In this document: positions 6,508-9,754 of the stretch, in pieces
Numbering within the stretch: position 1 is the first letter of the stretch
Layout: each line of letters starts with the position of its first letter
Assembly (NCBI GenBank): GCA_022701965.1
Contig: JAKONL010000514.1
Span: 1-9,754, forward strand
DNA from: Burkholderiaceae bacterium
GTDB lineage: Bacteria; Pseudomonadota; Gammaproteobacteria; Burkholderiales; Burkholderiaceae
DNA: 9,754 nucleotides
Reading direction: 5' to 3'
Program-made: the position numbers and the translations under genes
Notes under the pieces: generated by a model
Told to the model about the DNA's origin: nothing
Database searches by the model: none
Seen by the model: the letters and a program-made list of their open reading frames with translations, nothing else

Positions 6508-7149
6508 TCAGGCGCCGGTGGCGCGTTGTGGATGGACGGCGATGGTTGCGGGGCCGCCGGGGACGACCACGCCCATCGAGACGATGTACTTGAGCGCTTC
6601 GTCCACGCTCATCTTGAGTTCGATGCAGTCGCTGCGCTTGAGCATCACGAAGTAGCCGCCGGTCGGATTCGGCGTGGTCGGCACGTAGACGCCGAGGTAT
6701 TCGCCGCCGCCCAGATGCTCCAGCACCTCGGCGCCGGGCGTGCCGGTGACGAAGGCGATCGTCCAGGAATTCGGGCGCGGCCACTCGATGAGCACCGCCG
6801 TGCGAAAGGCGTTGCCGTTCTCGGAGAACAGCGTGTCGGACACCTGCTTGACGCTCGAATAGATCGATCGCACCACCGGGATGCGCCGCACCACCGCGTC
6901 GCCCCAGCCGAGCAGGCGCTTGCCGACGAAGTTGCTGGCGACGGCACCCACGAGCAGCAGGATCGCCAGCGTGAGCAGTACGCCGAGGCCACGGACCCGG
7001 TGTTCGCTCAGCCAGTCGGTCCACTCGCTCGGCAACAGCCAGAGCGTCTGGTCGAGCGTGCCGATGATCCAGTTCAGCACGCCCAGCGTGATGACCAGCG
7101 GGACGATGACCAGCAGCCCCGAAAGAAGCCATTTGCGCAACGCGTGCAT
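6508..7149 (-). CDS. DUF502 membrane protein
   Basis: A 213-aa inner-membrane protein of the DUF502 family, with no established function. There are two hydrophobic segments, about 8-30 (LLSGLLVIVPLVITLGVL) and 54-76 (RGLGVLLTLAILLLVGAVAS), followed by a soluble C-terminal domain. Family-typical stretches there are RRIPVVRSIYSSVKQV, VTGTPGAEVL and GVYVPTTPNPTGGY. It starts 8 nt after the fmdB stop and ends 12 nt before aspS, so the three genes are clearly one transcription unit, an arrangement I know from Burkholderiales genomes. A purine-rich AAGGA inside the fmdB end lies rather far upstream of ATG 7149, so translation may be partly coupled. The operon context does not reveal a role. Confidence 0.93.
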   Translation of the reverse strand: MHALRKWLLSGLLVIVPLVITLGVLNWIIGTLDQTLWLLPSEWTDWLSEHRVRGLGVLLTLAILLLVGAVASNFVGKRLLGWGDAVVRRIPVVRSIYSSVKQVSDTLFSENGNAFRTAVLIEWPRPNSWTIAFVTGTPGAEVLEHLGGGEYLGVYVPTTPNPTGGYFVMLKRSDCIELKMSVDEALKYIVSMGVVVPGGPATIAVHPQRATGA

Positions 7150-7157
7150 GGCCGGGC

Positions 7158-7550
7158 TCAGTCCTTCTTGGCGGCGGGCGCCGGAGCCGCCGCAGCCGCG
7201 GGCGAAGCGCTCGGTGCCGGTGCCGGTGCGGGCGCAGCGGCCGTTGCGCTCGGGCCGGATTCGGAAGAGCTTCCCTTCCCGCCGGAACCGGACTCCGATC
7301 CGCCTGCCTTGTCGCTGCTCTTGTCGTCACTCTTCGAAGCACCGGACTCGGCCGGCTTCTTGCCGCCGCCGTCCCGGAAATCGGTGACGTACCAACCGGA
7401 GCCCTTGAGCTGGAAACCCGCGGCGGTGACCTGTTTCTCGAAGGTGCTCGCGCCGCATGCCGGACACACCGTGAGCGGGGCATCGGACATTTTTTGCAGC
7501 GCATCCTTGGCGAAGCCGCAGGTGCTGCATTTGTAGGCGTAGATGGGCAT
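7158..7550 (-). CDS. FmdB-family zinc-ribbon protein with Ala/Pro tail
   Basis: A 130-aa protein that starts MPIYAYKCSTCG, the FmdB/CxxC signature. Cys8-Cys11 and Cys29-Cys32 form a zinc ribbon that covers about residues 1-45. GFQLKGSGWYVTDF follows, also typical of the family. Residues ~61-130 are low complexity: first Gly/Ser/Lys/Asp-rich, then Ala-Pro repeats, ending in KKD. FmdB was named as a putative regulator of formamidase and amidase genes in Methylophilus; the molecular function is unproven. ATG 7550 is chosen because it gives the exact family start; the much longer open frame upstream reads through the symporter gene end. No clear Shine-Dalgarno site precedes it. It is the first gene of the aspS operon, just downstream of a TATAAT box. 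Confidence 0.93.
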   Translation of the reverse strand: MPIYAYKCSTCGFAKDALQKMSDAPLTVCPACGASTFEKQVTAAGFQLKGSGWYVTDFRDGGGKKPAESGASKSDDKSSDKAGGSESGSGGKGSSSESGPSATAAAPAPAPAPSASPAAAAAPAPAAKKD

Positions 7551-7568
7551 GGGATTGGGCCGGGCAAA

Positions 7569-7583
7569 GGCGGCGCAGCCGCC
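7569..7583 (-). other. GC hairpin in the fmdB leader
   Basis: GGCGGC-TGC-GCCGCC on the minus strand can form a perfect 6-bp stem with a 3-nt loop, lying 18 nt before the fmdB start and downstream of the TATAAT box. It is followed by only TTT, so it is a weak terminator at best. It could modulate fmdB operon translation or help end symporter transcripts. Confidence 0.35.
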
Positions 7584-7599
7584 GCTCGCAAAGCCCAAG

Positions 7600-7605
7600 A
7601 TTATA
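7600..7605 (-). promoter_or_regulatory. Promoter -10 box of the fmdB-DUF502-aspS operon
   Basis: A perfect TATAAT (minus strand) stands out in very GC-rich DNA, 49 nt before the fmdB start, in the gap between the symporter stop and fmdB. At the expected -35 distance (about 7623-7628) the sequence is GCGGTC, a poor match to TTGACA, and there is no TGn extension. Transcription would begin near 7593. An activator may be needed, or the strong -10 may suffice. Confidence 0.55.
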
Positions 7606-7629
7606 GGGCGCCGACCCGTGCGGACCGCC

Positions 7630-9078
7630 TCAGGCCGAGGCGACGGCGAGCGGACGGTGCGGCGTGCGCACGTTGGCGATCCATTGCGGCGCGAGCGATC
7701 CGGCGACCATGCCGAGAGCCGCCGCCAGCACCCCTGCGAGCTGCGCCGGAAACGCTTCGCCCCAGGGCGTCGCCAGGAACACCAGCCAGACACCGATGCC
7801 CGATGCCACCGCGGCGATCGCGCCCTGCGTGGTCGCCCGCTTCCAGTAGAGCCCGCTGACCAGCGGCACGAAAGCGCCCACCAACGGCACCTGGTAGGCG
7901 CCCGAGACCAGTTCGTAGATCGGCGTGCCCTGCATGCGGATCGCATACGCCAGCACCGAGGCGCTGAACACCAGCACCGTGATGCGCATCGTGCGCAGGT
8001 TCTCGCGGTCGGTGCCGGCCGGTCGGAACTGGCGCCAGATGTTCTCGGTGAAGGTCACGCTGGGCGCCAGCAGCGTTGCGGAGGCGGTCGACTTGATCGC
8101 CGAGAGCAGCGCGCCGAAGAACAGCACCTGCATCACGAACGGCATCTTCTCGAGCACCAGCGTGGGAAGCACCTTCTGCGGGTCCTCCTTGAGAAGCTGC
8201 GCGGCCTGCTCCGGCATGATCAGCAGGGCGCTCGCCACCAGGAACATCGGCACGAACGCGAAAAGGATGTACGCGATGCCGCCGATCACGGGCCCGCGCG
8301 TCGCGGAAGCGACGCTGTTGGCGGACATCACGCGCTGGAACACGTCCTGCTGCGGAATGGAGCCCAGCATGATCGTGATCGCCGCGGCGAAGAAGAAGAC
8401 CATGTCCTTGAAGCTCGGTTCCGGCCAGAACCTGAAGAGGTCGCGGCTCATCGCGAACGAGACGACCTTGCCCGCCCCGCCGGCCATGTTGCCGGCGAAC
8501 ACGGCGATCACCGCGAGCCCGACCACCAGGATGATCATCTGGATGAAGTCGGTCACGGCCACCGACCACATGCCGCCGAACAGCGTGTACGCCAGGATCG
8601 ACGCGACGCCGATCGTCATGCCGACCGGCAGGCTGATGAAGCCGGCCGACAGCACGTTGAAGACGAGCCCGAGCGCCGTGACCTGCGCCGACACCCAGCC
8701 GAGATAGCTGATCATGATGATGACCGAGCAGGCCACCTCCACGATGCGCCCGTAGCGCTCGCGGTAGTAGTCGCTGATCGTCAGCAGCGTCATCCGGTAG
8801 AGCTTGCCGGCGAAGAACAGCCCGACCAGGATCAGGCAGGTGCCGGCACCGAACGGATCCTCGACCACGCCGTGCAACCCGCCGTCGATGAACTTGGCCG
8901 GGATCCCCAGCACGGTTTCCGAACCGAACCACGTCGCGAAGGTGGTCGTCACGATCATGAAGAGCGGCAGGTTGCGCCCGGCGATCGCGAAGTCGGTGGT
9001 GTTCTTGACGCGGCGGGCGGCCACGAGTCCGATGGCGATCGTCAGCAACAGGTAAACGGCGACCAGGGTCAGCAGCAC
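7630..9078 (-). CDS. Sodium:solute symporter (SSS family), substrate unknown
   Basis: A 482-aa inner-membrane transporter of the SSS family (LeuT fold, about 13 membrane segments), relative of PutP and PanF, expected to drive uptake with Na+. The start is GTG 9078 because GGAGGAG lies 7 nt upstream and the protein then opens directly with a membrane segment (LLTLVAVYLLLTIAIG). Family marks are the DFAIAGRNLPL loop, FGSETVLGIPAKF in the first core helix, GGMWSVAVTDFIQ (168-180), and KSTASATLLAPS, whose Ser330-Thr331 match the PutP Na2-site residues Ser340-Thr341. The open frame before the GTG is Cys/Arg-rich read-through of ubiB. It begins 22 nt after the ubiB stop, so the two are probably co-transcribed, and it stops 80 nt before fmdB, with the fmdB promoter between. 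The substrate cannot be assigned. Confidence 0.93.
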   Translation of the reverse strand: MLLTLVAVYLLLTIAIGLVAARRVKNTTDFAIAGRNLPLFMIVTTTFATWFGSETVLGIPAKFIDGGLHGVVEDPFGAGTCLILVGLFFAGKLYRMTLLTISDYYRERYGRIVEVACSVIIMISYLGWVSAQVTALGLVFNVLSAGFISLPVGMTIGVASILAYTLFGGMWSVAVTDFIQMIILVVGLAVIAVFAGNMAGGAGKVVSFAMSRDLFRFWPEPSFKDMVFFFAAAITIMLGSIPQQDVFQRVMSANSVASATRGPVIGGIAYILFAFVPMFLVASALLIMPEQAAQLLKEDPQKVLPTLVLEKMPFVMQVLFFGALLSAIKSTASATLLAPSVTFTENIWRQFRPAGTDRENLRTMRITVLVFSASVLAYAIRMQGTPIYELVSGAYQVPLVGAFVPLVSGLYWKRATTQGAIAAVASGIGVWLVFLATPWGEAFPAQLAGVLAAALGMVAGSLAPQWIANVRTPHRPLAVASA

Positions 9079-9085
9079 GGCGAGG

Positions 9086-9092
9086 CTCCTCC
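9086..9092 (-). promoter_or_regulatory. Ribosome binding site setting the symporter GTG start
   Basis: GGAGGAG on the minus strand, 7 nt before GTG 9078, within the 22-nt gap after the ubiB stop. It is the strongest Shine-Dalgarno match on the minus strand of this window and decides between the GTG and longer open-frame starts. Confidence 0.75.
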
Positions 9093-9100
9093 AACGACCT

Positions 9101-9754
9101 TCAGAACAGACGCACGCGCACCAGCACCTGCATCGCGAGCAGACCCAATACAAAACCCATGCCACCATAGACGATCGCCTGCAGCAGCCGGTTGGTCTTC
9201 TTCTGCGCCTGCAGCAGCTCGAGCAGTTCCCGGCGGTTGTCGTCCGGACGGCGCGACAGGAATTCGTGCATGAGACGCGGGAACTGCGGCAGCAGCTTGG
9301 CATAGCGCGGCGCCTCGGCGCGCAGTTGCGCGAAGAGCCGCTTGGGGCCGACCTGGTCGAGCATCCATTTCTCCAGGAACGGCTGCGCCGTGGCCCAAAG
9401 GTCGAGATCGGGATCGAGCTGCCGTCCGAGCCCCTCGATGTTGAGCAGCGTCTTCTGCAGCAGCACCAGCTGAGGCTGGATCTCCACGTGGAAGCGGCGC
9501 GAGGTCTGGAACAGCCGCATCAGCACCATGCCGAGCGAGATCTCCTTCAGCGGCCGGTCGAAATACGGTTCGCACACGGTGCGGATGGCCGCCTCGAGCT
9601 CGTCGATGCGCGTGCCCTCCGGGACCCAGCCGCTCTCCAGATGCAGCTCCGCGACGCGCTTGTAGTCACGCCGGAAGAAGGCGACGAAGTTCTGCGCCAG
9701 ATATTCCTTGTCGGACTCGGTCAGCGTGCCGACGATGCCGAAGTCCAGCGAGAT
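9101..9754 (-). CDS. ubiB: UbiB, ubiquinone biosynthesis ATPase (C-terminal part)
   Basis: The C-terminal 217 codons of a UbiB/ABC1/ADCK-type protein; the 5' part lies beyond the right edge, and the frame is open to base 9754. The first residues visible are [13 protein letters not shown], containing the DFG motif of the protein-kinase-like fold. The helical region follows ([17 protein letters not shown], then [14 protein letters not shown] and [18 protein letters not shown]). The end is a hydrophobic hairpin region, [19 protein letters not shown], that anchors the protein in the inner membrane. UbiB is needed for ubiquinone synthesis and has ATPase rather than protein kinase activity; it is thought to help extract or present lipid precursors to the Ubi complex. 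An internal ATG at 9577 is not the start. The sodium symporter follows 22 nt after the stop. Confidence 0.96.
   Translation of the reverse strand: MSLDFGIVGTLTESDKEYLAQNFVAFFRRDYKRVAELHLESGWVPEGTRIDELEAAIRTVCEPYFDRPLKEISLGMVLMRLFQTSRRFHVEIQPQLVLLQKTLLNIEGLGRQLDPDLDLWATAQPFLEKWMLDQVGPKRLFAQLRAEAPRYAKLLPQFPRLMHEFLSRRPDDNRRELLELLQAQKKTNRLLQAIVYGGMGFVLGLLAMQVLVRVRLF

Noticed and set aside
5399..7591. Minus-strand open frame (730 codons) across aspS, DUF502 and fmdB
   Set aside because: It is an alternate frame of the same strand, Arg/Pro-rich and without motifs, while the overlapping genes have clear family matches.
7543..9273. Plus-strand open frame (576 codons) antisense to the sodium symporter
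   Set aside because: Arg/His/Glu-rich with no recognisable domain; a shadow of the GC-rich symporter coding strand.
1..9754. Search by eye for CRISPR repeats, tRNA genes, insertion sequences and phage genes
   Set aside because: No direct-repeat arrays, cloverleaf-like segments, transposase or integrase coding or terminal inverted repeats were noticed; a covariance-model scan would be needed to exclude small RNAs.

Overview
The window looks like a chromosomal segment of a GC-rich betaproteobacterium of the order Burkholderiales. This rests on the AspRS, FmdB, DUF502 and NudB sequences, on the ubiB / fmdB-DUF502-aspS-nudB gene order, and on about 65% GC in positions ~1350-9754. No species is claimed. 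No tRNA, rRNA, CRISPR array, insertion sequence or phage gene was seen, and no gene-free stretch exceeds 300 bases.

Left part (1-~1300), lower GC (about 50-55% in sampled lines): a small plus-strand membrane-associated protein of unknown function (start best placed at GTG 33) ends at a strong intrinsic terminator (525-550). Facing it on the minus strand is a two-gene stress-type operon: a CsbD-family protein, then a BON-domain lipoprotein whose start overlaps the csbD stop (TAATG).

Middle part (1353-3364, minus strand): a compact cassette, folE (GTP cyclohydrolase I) -> stand-alone BLUF blue-light sensor -> DUF429 protein with a predicted RNase H fold. Only folE has a clear Shine-Dalgarno site. 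BLUF starts 6 nt after the folE stop, and DUF429 most likely starts at a TTG that overlaps the BLUF stop (TTGA). It joins a photoreceptor, a pterin/folate entry enzyme and a predicted nuclease, and is the most interesting part of the window.

Right part (3424-7550, minus strand): a housekeeping operon read in the order fmdB (zinc ribbon) -> DUF502 membrane protein -> aspS -> nudB -> endonuclease/exonuclease/phosphatase-family protein. A perfect TATAAT box and a GC-rich leader hairpin lie just upstream of fmdB. aspS carries the His/Gly pair typical of non-discriminating AspRS, and nudB and the phosphatase gene overlap by ATGA. Upstream of this operon are a sodium:solute symporter (GTG start behind GGAGGAG) and the C-terminal 217 codons of ubiB, which runs off the right edge.

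All genes except the first are on the minus strand. Most of the window is ordinary housekeeping DNA. The observations worth following up are the folE-BLUF-DUF429 cassette, the CsbD/BON pair in lower-GC DNA, and several start-site and regulatory details.
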